DNA of 64,000 bases, taken from the NCBI GenBank assembly GCA_028583415.1, contig CM053269.1:70728896-70792895 (forward strand). The letters run 5' to 3'. A program made the translations under genes and the position numbers. The notes below the pieces were generated by a model that searched no databases, was not told where the DNA came from, and worked only from the letters and a program-made list of their open reading frames with translations. Positions 50,051 through 62,296 of the stretch are shown piece by piece. Each line of letters starts with the position of its first letter. Within the stretch, counting starts at the first letter, position 1. This stretch comes from Protea cynaroides (taxonomy: Eukaryota > Streptophyta > Magnoliopsida > Proteales > Proteaceae).

Positions 50051-52114
50051 TTAATAGTTGTCATTGAGTTTTTTACCTGCTTTCACCTCACAGATGTCGT
50101 CTAGATTTTCTTCATTACTAAGTGGTGGTTCATTTCGTAGCCAATCCTGTGAACACACCATAGACTCTACTAAATTTGGTGTCAATGAGCTACGAAACTG
50201 ATCAAGAATCCGACCACCAGTGCTAAAAGCAGATTCTGAAGCAACAGTTGAGATGAGAATTGGTAAAATATCTTGAGCCATCTTACTGAGAATGACAAAT
50301 CTTGAGTTATTCATCTTCCACCAATTCAATAAGTTGAAATCAGTAGAATTACTGACAAGACCTTCCAAAAGATAACGATCTAACTCTGATCCAAATGATG
50401 AAGTTTGATTTTGCATAAGGAATTTGTTAAAACCCTTAGTGGACCCGACAACATTATCTATATCAGATGTTTCAGTTGGAACAGCATCCACTACGCTATG
50501 AGATAACTCATGCATCTGATAATGCTTTAATAGGCGGTCTATGACATCTAACACATTTGCAATTTTCACTTCAACCTCAGATGTAGAATACAAGTCTGAA
50601 TAGCAAAACCTCACAAAGTTCAATTTGCGTCGAGGATCAAGAATGGATGCAATTACCAAGAAAATATTAACTCTATCTGCACAATCCCAATACTTTCTAA
50701 ACTTTTTCAGCATGGCCAATGCCATATCACGACAAATGGGATCTTGACTTCTTGACCAATCTAACAATGTTGATTCAATTCCATAAACTTCTTGTAAATA
50801 TAAACTAGATGTGATATAAAGAGACCCAGACAAATGTGCGGTGGCAGTGTAAAAATTTACTAAGAAATCACAAAAAACATTTGTTTTCTTCCAATCTTCT
50901 TCACTAAGGATCATATCCCTGCAATCCATTTTGAAGTTCATGTCCTTATCCTCTAGGCATTCAAAAGCCTTTTGAAACTGTAAAACAGTTTGTAACATAA
51001 AAAATGTAGAATTCCAATGAGTAGAGACATCTAGACACAAGTTTTTCTTACATTAAATTTTTTCATGCTCACAACTCACCTTAAATTGTTGTATCCTTGT
51101 AGGTGAACCTCTCACATATTTTACTACAAAACGGATTTTATCAATAATCCCCAACATATTTGTAGCCTTCCTTAACAATCAAATTCAAAATATGAGCACA
51201 ACATCTCACATAAAAGAATTCACCATCTAACAATAACCCATTTTTCTTGGTAAACCTCTTTTTTAACAGTCGAACTGCCACATCATTATTAGATGCATTA
51301 TCTACAGTAATAGTAGATAGTTTCTCTAGACCTCAATTTAACAGGCATGATTCCAAAACATTACTGATAATTTCACCACTATGTGGTGTTGGGACTTCAC
51401 AAAAAATAATTATCCTCTTTTGTAGATTTCAATCTTTGTCAATGTAATGTGTTGTAAGACACATATAACCAACATTCTGGTTTGAAGTCCACATATCAGT
51501 AGTTAGGAAAACACGATAATTACATCTCTTAAAAAGACACTTTCAATTTTTTTTTCTCCTCCACATAATATGCAAAACAATCTTTTGTCACAGTGGTACG
51601 TGACACAAGATTAAACCTAGGTTGCGCTGCCTTCATTACTCTTTTAAAACTCTCCTTCTCTACGAAATTAAAAGACAATTCTTCCGTAATAATCATACGG
51701 GCAACCTCCTTTCGGATCAATTCTTGGTCAAATTTCCAAGCTGAGATACTGTTGGTGGTCTTACCATCATTGTCATTAGCTGAAATAGCCAAGGTTTTTT
51801 TGTTTCTTATCAGTTTTACTCTTTGGATATTGCCAACATTTGTCCAAATGACGTTTCAGTGTACTTGTGCCATGCTCACTAACACGTCCAAATTATTTAT
51901 TGCAATATTTGCAATTACATCTTCTAGGTCTTGAACCATCAGCAACTATAACCTTAGTAAAATGGTTTCAAACACTTAATGGTGGTAATTGTGGTAGTTT
52001 AGATGATACCTCAGAACTAGCATTAGAACCTGGTGAAGAGCTTGGCTGATTTTGATTTGAGCTTGGTGGCTGATTTTGACTTGAGCTTGGCTGATTTTGA
52101 TCCATCATTGACAT
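50051..52114 (-). pseudogene. hAT transposase (Ac/RICESLEEPER type), degenerate
   Basis: The minus strand from the ATG at 52114 starts MSMMDQNQPSSSQNQPP (Gln/Pro/Ser-rich). A BED zinc finger follows (about 51990-51845: FTKVIVADGSRPRRCNCKYC, GTSTLKRHLDKC). The RNase H-like core includes FNLVSRTTVTKDCF, FLTTDMWTSNQNVGYMCLTT, TITVDNASNNDVAVRLLKK and YVRCCAHILNLIV. The C-terminal half (51040-50051) is open with LDVSTHWNSTFFML and the dimerisation motif ILPILISTVASESAFSTGGR. About 690 codons, typical length. At least four stops (two in the BED region) and frameshifts near 51790, 51529 and 51170 disable it. Confidence 0.9.
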
Positions 52115-54200
52115 TTGTAAAAAATATCAAACATGAAAAATATAAAGGAAATCCATGAGGTCAAGCAATAACTTTTTAAATGAAGAGAATGAAAAAACAG
52201 AATCTCACATGGAGAGATGAATGCTCATGAATCAGAATCCCAAATTAAAAGTAATCAATATCTTGACAATTTCTACCAGGTGAAGGTAAAGTAATGTGAG
52301 GAATTCTTAGTAGCATATAAGGTATTAGCTACATATGAAACATTTTCTTTTCATCTACTTTCACAGAAAGAGTGTGAGTGAAAACAGTAGTCAATTGGAT
52401 AACATGGTTGACTAATATAGGCCATAAATGGTGCCCTAATTGGTTATGGTAAGAATGGCACCATCATACACCCAAGAAGACACCCAAAAATTCAATTGGT
52501 TATGGCAAGAATGGCACAGAAGCATCTTACATGGTATTATATTTCAACATAATTCAGTCAAACAAACATGAGCTACAACATATAAATCTAGTGTTAGTGT
52601 TAGATTTTTTCATGATATACTCTATTTCAATCATTTCTTTCTATCATATTCTTAAGAAGGCAGATTAAAAGACAATTTCCCAAAGAAACCAGACACTACT
52701 CGAAGATAACATTTTCTTCATCTTTCAAACTAGATTGATTCCCCTCCATAACCTATCATGATTATTGGTATCTTGAACCGATTTAAAAATACTGAATGAT
52801 TAGATAGAATGGGTTGCTATGGACCTCCACTCCAAGGTAAAATACCTTCAATCATGCCTTTAATCTTGGATGGCTCTGCGACAGAATCTAAAGAGGAATG
52901 TTATCCCCCACAGAGCTAGGTTGCATTACTTGGATAATCTAAAGTTACAGACCTGCAATACTTAAGAGTTAAGACAAGAATACTTTAGCTACTGGTACGA
53001 GATGAGACCTCAGTCAAAATCCACAACCAAGATCCATCCTCAGATAACCCAACCAAGAAATCAGTTTAAACTCTAAGCCACAAGAGTAACCAAGAAAAAA
53101 AAAATCACCAGACATCCATAAATCCCCCGTTCCCAAAAGAGAGAGAAGAGAAAGAGATAAAATAGGTAGCAATAAAGATAGATATACCTCCAACAAGAAC
53201 TGCGCTAGCCGAAACGCAGTAGTTTTGAAGAAAGCGAAACAGATTCAACTCTGAGAAAGAAATAGAAGATCCTGCAATAAGAAACAAAGAGTGAGGAGAA
53301 GAGCCAAAACTGCAAAACAGAGGCGGCAAACAAGGAAAGCAAGAAAAGAGGAGTCGACATAAACAAAACATCAGAACGAGAAAGACTGAAGACATACAGG
53401 GGTTTGGAGTTGCAGAGAGAGGATTGCGAATTGAACTATATTGGTGAAAACGTAAACAGTACTATAATGGGGTTGTGTTGAGTTGGTTCTTTAAATAGGC
53501 GTGTCTTTCCCTCTCATACAAAAAACCGAACAACCAACTGCAATCTTAAACTTTTCCAAAGTAACTTACCTGGTATCCGTCATAGAGATTGAGAGAGAGA
53601 GAGTCGGAATGACCAAACAACCAAATGCAACTATCTGATTCGGAATGAAGGAGAACATTAAAACTACACTAAATCAAAAAATCGGAGAAATCATGAGAGG
53701 GACTCGAGAGAGAGAGTCGAGAGTTGAAAGAATCAGAGAGATTGAGTGATTGAGAGTCTAGGAAGCACTGTTCCCTCTTAGGATTTCGTTTGAGAGAGGG
53801 AGATTGAGAGAAGATGTGAAGAAGAGAAGAGATGAAGGCACCGCCGTCTACCGCCGTCTACTCTTAGGGCTTTTTTGAGAGAGAGAGATGAAGAAGAGAA
53901 GAGATGAAGGTGCCGCCGTCTTCCACTCTTCTTAGGGTTTCGTCTTCTTGAGAGAGAGAGATTGAGAGAAAATGATAACTGATAAGGCTGAAACTTGAAA
54001 GGCTCTGCCTCTGAGCCTCTGAAGGTTTGAAACCGTAAGATGTTTAGAAATTAGAATCCAAGGTTTCGTATCCTTTGCCGGTTTTCCCTTTGGTCGATTA
54101 GGGCTAGCTGCTTAGGTAGTTAGTAGGGTAACTTAGGCTTAGTTTTAGGGTTTATAACTTTATAAATTATATGTATATCTAATATTATATATTCAAATAA

Positions 54201-54276
<76 letters not shown>

Positions 54277-54363
54277 ATAAATACATATTTATATAAATAT
54301 TTTCAAATATATACAGGGTTGGGTTCAACACAGGGGGTCAACCCTAACCCAGCCCAACCCTGC
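52115..54363. other. hAT element 5' region upstream of the transposase
   Basis: Holds a TATA-like CTATTTAAA (minus strand, 53498-53490), GAGAGA tracts (53580-53960) and a near-duplicate GAAGAGATGAAGG-GCCGCCGTCT (53830-53858 and 53895-53924). It also has an (AT)n microsatellite (54205-54271) and, at 54310-54363, the AACCCTG subterminal repeats. No ORF of its own is supported. Confidence 0.55.
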
Positions 54364-55169
54364 TGTGAGGATAGTGATATCCACCCATGCTGAATGGACG
54401 GTAAATGATGTGGAGTCGCTACCTAGATTAAGGTCTAGGACCTGAAATGTAGCATCATCCTACGATAAGACTTCTATTGACTCATGACCCAACATATCGG
54501 CTTTGGTCCAACAGAGAACGGGTAAGCGTTCAAAGTACAGTTTGAGAAGGTGTTAGGCACCCAAAACTGCCCGATCCGAAAATCGACCTCCTATGTGATT
54601 CTACTTTCCTTAGACTCTATGGTTCTGACTGTTCATGGTCAATGGATGATGACTAAAGCTCATGGGGGATCCTATGCCAAGTTGCTAAGTTCTTTTAGCC
54701 TAAATTCAGTCAAACATGTTCTCAAAGTAAGAAAACAAACAAAATAATATACAATGAACTGAACCAAAGATGGTTCGGTGATGGACTGAATCTGAGATGT
54801 CCAAAACATCTCAAATTGCCTACGTATTCCAATCCTAGAAATCAAGTCCAAAAACGTAGTTCGAAATAGAAAGTAATTAAGGTTTATGGATGTGGATTAT
54901 GATTAAGCTTTCTTAGATTTAATTTATTCAAGTTGAAGTTTATGCTTGAGATGATTGAGATTGAATCTAGAGATAGCCTAAATGGATCGAAGTGAACAAG
55001 GATATGGATACGGATATGGATATGGTGGACCTAAGGATACTAAGATGGGATACCGTACTTGGAGGATCCTCCAAGTTGCCTACGTATTCTAGAGGTCCTA
55101 GAAATCAGGTACAACATAGTTCGTTTTTGGGTGGATCAGGTAACTTCAAGGGCTAGGGTATGTCTCTCA

Positions 55170-55555
55170 AGGAGTAGAGTGTAAGATAGTCTCGCAAGAC
55201 TAAGGTGCGTACTCGCAAGCACAACTTCAAAATAGAGCCTCGCAAGGCTAAGGGGGGTGCGTGCTAGCAAGCACGACTTCAAGATAGAGCCTCGCAAGGC
55301 TATGAGTGCGTACTCACAAGTACGACTTCAAGATAGAGCCTCGCAAGGCTAAGGGGGTGCGTGCTCTCAAGTACGACTTCATGATAGAGCCTCGCAAGGC
55401 TAAGGGTGCGTACTGGAAAGTACAGCTTCGGGATTGAGCCTCGCAAGGCTAAGGGTGCATACTCGCAAGTACGACTTCATGATAGAACCTCACAAGGCTA
55501 AGGGTGCGTACTCGCAAGTACGGCTTCAGGATTGAGCCTCGCAAGGCTAAGGGTG
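55170..55555 (+). repeat. 50-bp hairpin-forming tandem repeat, eight units
   Basis: The unit GCCTCGCAAGGCTAAGGGTG + CGTACTCGCAAGTACGACTT + CATGATAGAG recurs every 50 bases (markers near 55192, 55243, 55294, 55345, 55396, 55445, 55494 and 55544). It contains two inverted repeats, GCCTcgcaAGGC and CGTACTcgcAAGTACG. Confidence 0.92.
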
Positions 55556-56180
55556 CGTACTCTCAGGGAGTGATGTAGGTGTATACTCTCAGAGAGTAGG
55601 GTTGTACTCTCAGGGAGTAAGGTTTGTATTCTCAGGGAGTAGGGTTGTACTCTCAGGGAGTAGGGTTGTACTCTCAGGGAGTGAGGTTGTACTCTCAGGG
55701 AGTGATGTTTGTACTCTCAGGGAGTAAGATTTGTACTCTTAGGGAGTAAGGTGTGGCTCTCAAGGAGTAGGGTTGTACTCTCAGGGAGTAAGGTATGGCT
55801 CTCAAGGAGTGGGGTTGTACTCTCAGGGAGTGATGTATGTGTATACTCTCAGGGAGTAATGTTTATACTCTTAGGGAGTAATGTTTGTACTCTCAGGGAA
55901 TAAGGTTTGTACTCTCAGGGAGTTGGATTTGTACTCTCAGGGAGTAATGCTTGTACTCTCAGGGAGTAAGGTTTGTACTCTCAGGGAGTAATGTTTATAT
56001 TCTCAGGGAGTTGGATTTGTACTCTCAGGGAGTAATGTTTGTACTCTCAGGGAGTTGGATTTGTACTCTCAGGGAGTGATGTTTGCACTCTCAAGGAGTA
56101 AGGTTGGTACTCTCAGGGAGTAGGGTTTGTACTCTCAGGGAGTGATGTTTGTACTCTCAGGGAGAAGGGTTTGTACTTCT
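55556..56180 (+). repeat. About 22-25-bp minisatellite, roughly 25 units
   Basis: Units read TACTCTCAGGGAGTAAGGTTTG with variable tails. Each contains ACTCtcagGGAGT, a perfect 5-bp stem with a 4-base loop. It directly follows the 50-bp array, whose last unit runs into it (GTGCGTACTCTCAGGGAGT), suggesting one grew out of the other. Confidence 0.93.
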
Positions 56181-56639
56181 AGTCGGACCAAATGATGATC
56201 CTAGATGATCCAAGGTTGGATTCACATTATACCTATCTAGGTTCTGCACCCTAGGGGAAATGCAGTGAGGGGTAGGGATCGTCCTAAACTACCCTTGTAA
56301 CTTACAATCCTGATTTTAGAATTATTGGGCTAGGCTTCATGATTCTTGATTAAAACTTTGATCATTTTTCCATTATTACCCTTCCCATGAATGTGGGTGC
56401 CTACATGCACGTCCCCACACCTAGGAATGTCTTCTATCAGTGTACATGCATGACAGTTCGACTAGGGTGTAGCGAAAAGTAAGTTCATACCGACATAAAC
56501 ATCATTCAATCATGGCATTAGCAAGCATATCAAACATGACAATGTACTCAAAGCTAAAAGTGCAAGTATTCTAAACATGACAAATGTACACAATATGACA
56601 GTGTAAGCATGCGAACATGGCAAATGCACGAATATAACA

Positions 56640-57640
56640 ATGTAGACAATATTAGATCCTCAATCTAACGGTTAGATTTGTTCAAAACATTGATAATCAT
56701 GATCAACACTCAGATTCATCAAAACGACCAAAATCAATGGCCCAGATCTCACATCAAGATATAATCATGATTAGACTAAGAAATCAGTGGTTCAGATCCA
56801 TCTAAATCAATTATGATCCATATTCAACAGTTTATATCACTTAAAATTCTCACGATGACAATCCAACGGTTCAAATCACAAAAGATCATAATCCAACCGT
56901 TCAGATTCATCAAAAATACTCATGATCAAGATTTAACGGTTTAGATTCACCAAAATCACTTACGATGATAATCCAACGGTTTAAATCACTCAAGATCATA
57001 ATCCAGTCGTTCAGATTCATCAAAAACACTCATGATCAAGATTTAACGGTTTAGATTCACCAAAATCACTTACGATAAAAATCCAACGGTTCAAATCGCT
57101 TAAGATCATAATCCAACCATTTAGATTCATCAAAGCCATTCCTAAAGATAATCTAACGGTCCAGATTGCTCATCATGATAATCTAACCGCTCATATTGAT
57201 TAAAAGCAATTCCAAAGACCATCTAACGGTTACATTGTCAAGATCAAAATCCAACCATTCAGATGGATTAATATCACTTTCAAAGATAATACAATGTTTT
57301 GAATTAATTAAAATCACATCGAAATTTCAGATCAATGGCTATGATCAACTCATGAAAATTTTCAATTATATGGTCATGATCCATTCTCATAAAATTCAGA
57401 TCGTGTGGTTGGATCACCCACATTAAAATTCCAAACATATGGTCGGACCAAACACATTAAAATTCCCATCACATGGTCGGACCAATTACAATTTCCATCA
57501 CATGATCGGACCAATCATAATCGGGTCAATTCCATAAATAATTCTAAGTCAGTGATGGGATTAATTTCATTCAATTACTTCAAGCATCCGTTGGATCAAT
57601 TTCAAAAACAATTCTAAACATTCATTAATTTCATAGCAAT
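56640..57640 (+). repeat. Degenerate AATCCAACGGTTCA repeat with 110-bp higher order
   Basis: Short units (AATCCAACGGTTCAAATCAC, TTAACGGTTTAGATTCACC) recur through the region, and a 110-bp period is visible (CATGATCAAGATTTAACGGT at 56921 and 57031). Later units shift to CACATGGTCGGACCAA (57420-57530). The same repeat occupies 24460-24760. Confidence 0.8.
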
Positions 57641-58367
57641 TCCAAACATTCATCAATTTCATAATGATTTCAAACATTCATGATCGGATCAATAAAATAA
57701 TTCATGGTTGGAATAATGGGAGCAGATTGCATGGCATCGTTCAAGGATTCAGCTCATCATATCAAGGGTTCAGATTAATTTCAATCATCTCAATAAATAT
57801 ATAATCAGCTTTAGATTCCAGATCAAGGGTTGATGATAGAGCTGATGAGGTGATCAATTCACGTATGTAACAGGTAAAAGTTTCTTACCTGTTCTTCTTT
57901 CCTTCAATCTGCTTTCTTCTTCTTCATCTTCTCTTTCCCCATCTGTCGACGGTGCTACTGCTGCTGCTTCTTCTTCTTCTTCTTCTAAGTTCAGATCTCC
58001 CTCTCTTCTCAAGCTCAATCTCTGCCTTTCTCTCCCTTTCTCTTTTCTCTCGGGTCTAACTCTCCCTCCTCTTTTCTCTCGGGTCTCTCTCTCCCTCCTC
58101 TTCTTTTTCTTTGCTTTTTCTCTCTTTTTTTTTCTCTTGGATTCTCTTGGCCAAACTCCTTCCCCCTCCCTTTTTTTTTTCTCCTCCTTTTATAGACGTT
58201 GGTGGGGTGTGGGTTGTTGGGCTGGTTGGGCTCAAGCAGAGGAGGAGGTGGCAGCATGGGATGATGTAAAGGATGAGGATGGAGAGGTGTTGGGCTATTG
58301 GGCTCAAGGGGAGGAGGAGGTGGCAGCATGGTCTTGCCGCTCCACCTCTCTCTTCTCTCACTCTTTC

Positions 58368-58369
<2 letters not shown>

Positions 58370-58429
<60 letters not shown>

Positions 58430-58430
58430 C
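58370..58430 (+). repeat. CT microsatellite
   Basis: About 60 bases of nearly pure CT. Together with CT/CTT-rich tracts at 58015-58140 and 58835-58975 it explains the Arg/Glu-rich and Leu/Ser-rich ORFs on both strands. Confidence 0.95.
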
Positions 58431-58984
58431 CTTCTCCAGATTTTATGGCTGGGGTTGGGTTCAAGAAAAATAGGTGGCGGTCATGGGGGTGAGTAGGGGC
58501 ATGGAGAGATGAAGGTGCACGGCTGGGGGCATGGGCAGTTGGGTTCAGGAAGATTAATGGTAGCATGATGAGGGGTGAGTAGGTGTAAGGGATGGATAGG
58601 TGTTAGTTGTTGGGCTGTTGGGCTCAAGGAGAGGAGGAGGTGGCGGTGAGGGAGAAATGGGCATGGAGGAGTGGGTGAGTTGTTGTGTGGCTCAATGAAG
58701 GAGGGGGCAGCATGGAGAGGAGGAGGTGGTGGTGAAGTGGTGATGCTCGTTGCGCTCAAGGAGGAGGAGGTGGCGGTGAGGGGTAAATGGGTATGGGGAA
58801 GGTGGAGATGGCAGCACCTCAATCTTTCCCTCCCTCTCTCTCTTCTTCTCTCTCTCTCTTCCTCTCTCTTCTTCTCTCTCTCTCTTCCTCTCTCTCTCTT
58901 CCTCCCTCTCTCTCTCTTCCTTCCTCTCCCACTCTTCCTCCCTCTCTCTCTCTCTTCTTCCTTTTTTGGATTCTTCTTTCTTGA

Positions 58985-58986
<2 letters not shown>

Positions 58987-59020
<34 letters not shown>
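58987..59020 (+). repeat. AT microsatellite of the family-C LTR
   Basis: Seventeen AT units followed by ACAAGTACATACACATGGGC. The homologous site in the other copy (36009-36028) is where the Tat LTR abuts. Confidence 0.95.
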
Positions 59021-59022
<2 letters not shown>

Positions 59023-59159
59023 CAAGTACATACACATGGGCTGACCCGACTCGACCTGGGCCGGTCTGGGTTGGGTCAGGCTGGACTGATTGAGTTTGAC
59101 GGGGTTGGACTAAAATGGGCTTGAACTTGGTTGGGTTGAGTAAGTATGGACTGGGTTGA

Positions 59160-59790
59160 TTTTTCTCTTTATTATGAGTCCTCTCAGCTTGCAATTCCGC
59201 ATGAAAAATTTCGACGGCCTCTCTCTCAGATTTTCCACGTCCACTTTGAAGATGACAGACAAAGGAGCACACTGGTGCTCGAATCGTCTGATTCGGACGT
59301 CAGATGAACAAAATATGAAGAATTGAAGCTTTGACGATAATTCGGCCAACAACTTTGCATGGGACCCGCTGGCGGCTTCTGTCCAAAATTCTTTACGTCC
59401 ACTTTGAAGAGGACGGACAATGGAGCACAGTGGCACTTGAATCGTCTGATTCGGACTTCAGATGATCAAAATATGAAGAATTGGAGTTTTGACGATAATC
59501 CAATCGACAACTTTGCATGGGACCCGCTGGCAGCTTCTGCCCAAAATTCTCTACGTCCATTTTGAAGAGGACAAACAATGGAGCACAGTGGCACTTGAAT
59601 CGTCTGATTCAGACTTCGGATGATCAAGATATGAAGAATTAGAGTTTCGACGATAATCCTACCGGCAACTTTGCATGGGACCCGCTGGCGGCTTCTGCCC
59701 AAAATTCTTTACGTCCATTTTGAAGAGGATAGACAATGGAGCACAGTGGCGCTTGAGTCGTCGGATTTGGATGTCGGACGATCAAGATAT
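59160..59790 (+). repeat. 158-bp tandem repeat, four units
   Basis: Units contain TTTGACGATAATCC, CTTTGCATGGGACCCGCTGG, CCACTTTGAAGAGGACGGAC and GAGCACAGTGGC, with markers near 59330, 59488 and 59647. Shared with 36290-37030 in the second family-C copy. Confidence 0.9.
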
Positions 59791-60395
59791 GGTCGAATGA
59801 AGTCCGATCGATTTTAATCATGATAATTTGCCTAATAAATCCTTAATTTATGATAATTTACAGAAAAACCCTTGGATTTAATAAAGCAATTTCACTCTGA
59901 CTAAAATCGTGACATCTTCTTCGTTTGATATTGAAATTGAGTTATTCTGGTATCATTTCGAAGGTATTTTCATGACCTTGCTTTAGGGCCCACCAACATC
60001 AGCTTTGAAATCACCATTTAGCATCCAAACCTTGAATTGACCCACAACCCTTCTGAATATGCCCACCAAGACTCTTGTACATTGGGGACACTCTGGCTCA
60101 GCCCAGAACACCATAGAGAGCACAGAGGAATTGATCGACTATTGGTTTGAGAGAGTTTCACTCGCCTCCCTTGTACTTTCCAAATTTTCATCCCCCTCTG
60201 TTCTCTTACTGCCTATACACCAATAAAGTTCTATTTGGATGGAGATGGCAAAAATGGGGTGCTTACACCTGCCAGGGTTGGTACAAAATTAAACCCTAAC
60301 CCAGCCCTGTCAGGGTTCGGGCCGGGTTTAACCCTGCCAGGGTTCAGGGCGGGCCTGGGCGGGTTCGGGTCGTCAGGGTAAAACTTGCACCCCTA

Positions 60396-60764
60396 TCCAT
60401 TAGTACTATATTGGATTTGGATTAGATTTCGAATCACTCTATATTGATTGACTGCCTCCTTTATATTGTTGCTAACAAATACCATTTCTTTTTTCTTTTC
60501 TTTTTTTTTTCCGATCATTCCCGCAAGAGATCCAAGCCCATTTTTTTTGTTAATCTTTCAATAAAATGACTTATTCTCTTCACAAAAATCTGTAAGAAGT
60601 GGATATTAAGTGGTTCAAGTAACAGATAATTAGATTTGATTCAAGACTTGGCACAAGAATATGAGACTGTGAGACCCATTTGCCATTAAGATTTAGACTC
60701 CACCTGGCACGCTCCATGACACCTCATGAAGCTGCACCAAATTATTAGTTTTTGGGAGTTCTGC
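60396..60764. other. Spacer, nothing recognised
   Basis: AT-rich with a T tract near 60483-60511. No gene, RNA or element end is visible apart from the flanking duplications. Confidence 0.5.
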
Positions 60765-61006
60765 GGATTCACATTCTTTCCTCTAAGAGGTTTGGGAGGA
60801 GGGGGACGCCCCCGTTGGATGGTTGATATGTGCGGTTTTGGTGAATCTAAGCCTTCCATCTGAGCTGACACCTCTTATTGGTTCAACCCGTAGCCTCGCG
60901 TCGACTTGGATGGAGGGCTCGGATTCACCCGAGCCCCATGTGTCGGCCATCCAACGAGGGCATCCCCCTCCCCCCCCGAACCTCTAGGAGGAGAGGATGT
61001 GAGTCT
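60765..61006. mobile_element. 242-bp MULE-type foldback MITE, copy 2
   Basis: Begins GGATTCACATTCTTTCC and ends GGATGTGAGTCT. The arms (about 115 bases) pair over GGGAGGAGGGGGACGCCC and GTTGGATGGTTG. The exact 9-bp duplication GAGTTCTGC lies at 60756-60764 and 61007-61015. Terminal bases match those of the element at 42252, so both belong to one family. Confidence 0.88.
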
Positions 61007-61015
61007 GAGTTCTGC

Positions 61016-61500
61016 AAACACGAAACCAAAAATTAATTATATTATTTTTGAAAATTGTTTCGATGTCCAACTGATTATGGTCCAATGTCTTAGAAATTTC
61101 TTTTAGGCATTCAACTCATGGAACTTGCTTGAATCTGTTTTTTTTTTTTTTTTTTTCGTTTTGGGATGAGTTCTATTTCAAATTATACTATTGGGGTGGA
61201 GAGGGAACAAATACATATACGAGAGGAGATTTCTCCCACACTGGCTGAAAAAGACTCTTTCTAAAAAATATATAATTTTTTTTCTTAATGTGAACGGAAT
61301 TTTTTTTTGGGTAAAATTGTAAATGGACTTTGTAATCATAAAATCCTTATGGGTAACTTTATCAATAATTTCCATAGTGCAAAGATCAAGCAATTAAGCA
61401 ATTCAACACTTGAGAACCCTTATTATTCATATGTTTAGATTTCAGACATAGATCATGAGATCATCAACTGAAAGCGCAACGAAAGAAACCTAAACTTTGG
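61016..61500. other. Spacer downstream of the peptide gene
   Basis: AT-rich with a T run at 61138-61156. It would hold the 3' UTR and polyadenylation region of the minus-strand gene ending at 61501. Nothing else is supported. Confidence 0.5.
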
Positions 61501-62232
61501 TCACAGGTTTGCATTACAATGTATGAGGCATTTTCCATTTTTACATGTCGTATAGTGACACTCAGGGGGAGCAACAGCATGACGTGTACAATCTTCAAGG
61601 GTGGCACACTTAAGTTTAATACGGGGAGCAGCAGCCTGACGTGTACAATCTTTAAGGGTGGCACACTTAGTCTTTCCCTCACTATTAGACAACAAAATGC
61701 ATTTTTCACCCACACATCCAATTTTACGATTAGTTGCTTCCACTACAGCCTCTGCATATCAAGCAACAATAACCCATCATGCATTTGACATAAGCAACAA
61801 TTCTCCATTTTCAAACGTGGTGGAGAAGGAATTGAAGTTAAAATAGTTTTCACTGATAAAACAAAGTTAAAATAGATTAAAATAAAATGGAGGCAAGAAG
61901 ATCATAGATCAAAGAAATCTACAGACATAGAGTTGAAACATGTTAGTATCCTTAATTCTTAAATAGGATTATATTTATGTATTTTGCTCAATGGATGTCG
62001 GCACATCAAAGTGTAAGATACCTGATTTGCCAATTAGAAAAACTTTTGCCCAAAATAAAATAAAAAAATAAAACTTTTCAATGGAACGTTAGATTTTACA
62101 GTTTTTACTTATCATTTCACAATGTATAGATATTTGGAACTAAAATTTACATAAAAAAAATGAAAGAGAAAGATAATGAGACCAACCAATTGCAATAACC
62201 AAAAGTAAGACTAAGAAAACTGCCTTCTTCAT
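61501..62232 (-). CDS. Secreted cysteine-rich peptide, 98 residues, two exons
   Basis: Minus strand: exon 1 62232-62187 (46 nt), intron 62186-61752 (G|GTTGGT ... TATGCAG|AG, 435 bp), exon 2 61751-61501. Exon 1 encodes MKKAVFLVLLLVIAI, a classic signal peptide core; cleavage is likely after EAVVEA (residue 21). The mature part has ten cysteines (28, 33, 45, 51, 64, 70, 80, 85, 90, 94) and a duplicated module, KCATLKDCTRQAAAP and KCATLEDCTRHAVAP, ending HYTTCKNGKCLIHC. Phase is kept across the intron (G+AG = Glu). A TATA box lies 65 bases upstream of the ATG. This looks like a real host gene for a small apoplastic peptide, possibly of defence or reproductive type. I do not recognise the family. 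The partial duplicate at 63341 supports a local gene family. Confidence 0.7.
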
Positions 62233-62296
62233 AGCTTTCTTGAATAGAAGGAGACCTGCAATATAGTGTTGGGATATTTGGATTGTAGACCAGCCA

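Larger units (their letters stand above)
54364..60267 (+). mobile_element. Giant (5,904-bp) Tat/Ogre-like solo LTR (family C)
   Basis: Begins TGTGAGGATAG and ends GGGGTGCTTACA, with CCTGC on both sides (54359-54363 and 60268-60272). Conserved Tat/Ogre LTR phrases are present: TGGAGTCGCTACCTAG, AACGGGTAAGCG, AGGTGTTAGGCACCC, TTGCCTACGTATTC. There is no gag, pol or primer site, so it is one LTR left by recombination. It contains five tandem arrays, a TATA-like TTTTATAGA (58187-58195) and CT and AT microsatellites. A second, broken copy is 24451-25661 plus 36009-37195. ORFs inside it are repeat artefacts. Confidence 0.85.
49246..60395 (-). mobile_element. hAT transposon with transposase remnant, split by a solo LTR
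   Basis: Ends TAGGGCTGCAA (49246-49256) and TTGCACCCCTA (60385-60395) are inverted with one mismatch. The flanking 8 bases are TCCATAAG and TCCATTAG (7 of 8 alike), the hAT duplication length. Subterminal zones are crowded with AACCCTGA, GGGCCGGGTT and CCCTGCCAGGG motifs (49255-49500, 54310-54363, 60273-60385). Without the solo LTR it is about 5.2 kb, a normal autonomous size. Confidence 0.92.

Noticed and set aside
55170..56180. Regularly spaced repeats resembling a CRISPR array
   Set aside because: The repeats are contiguous tandem units without unique spacers, in a plant LTR.
58015..59272. Arg/Glu-rich and Leu/Ser-rich ORFs up to 263 codons on both strands
   Set aside because: CT, CTT and AT repeats of the solo LTR generate open frames in several phases on both strands.
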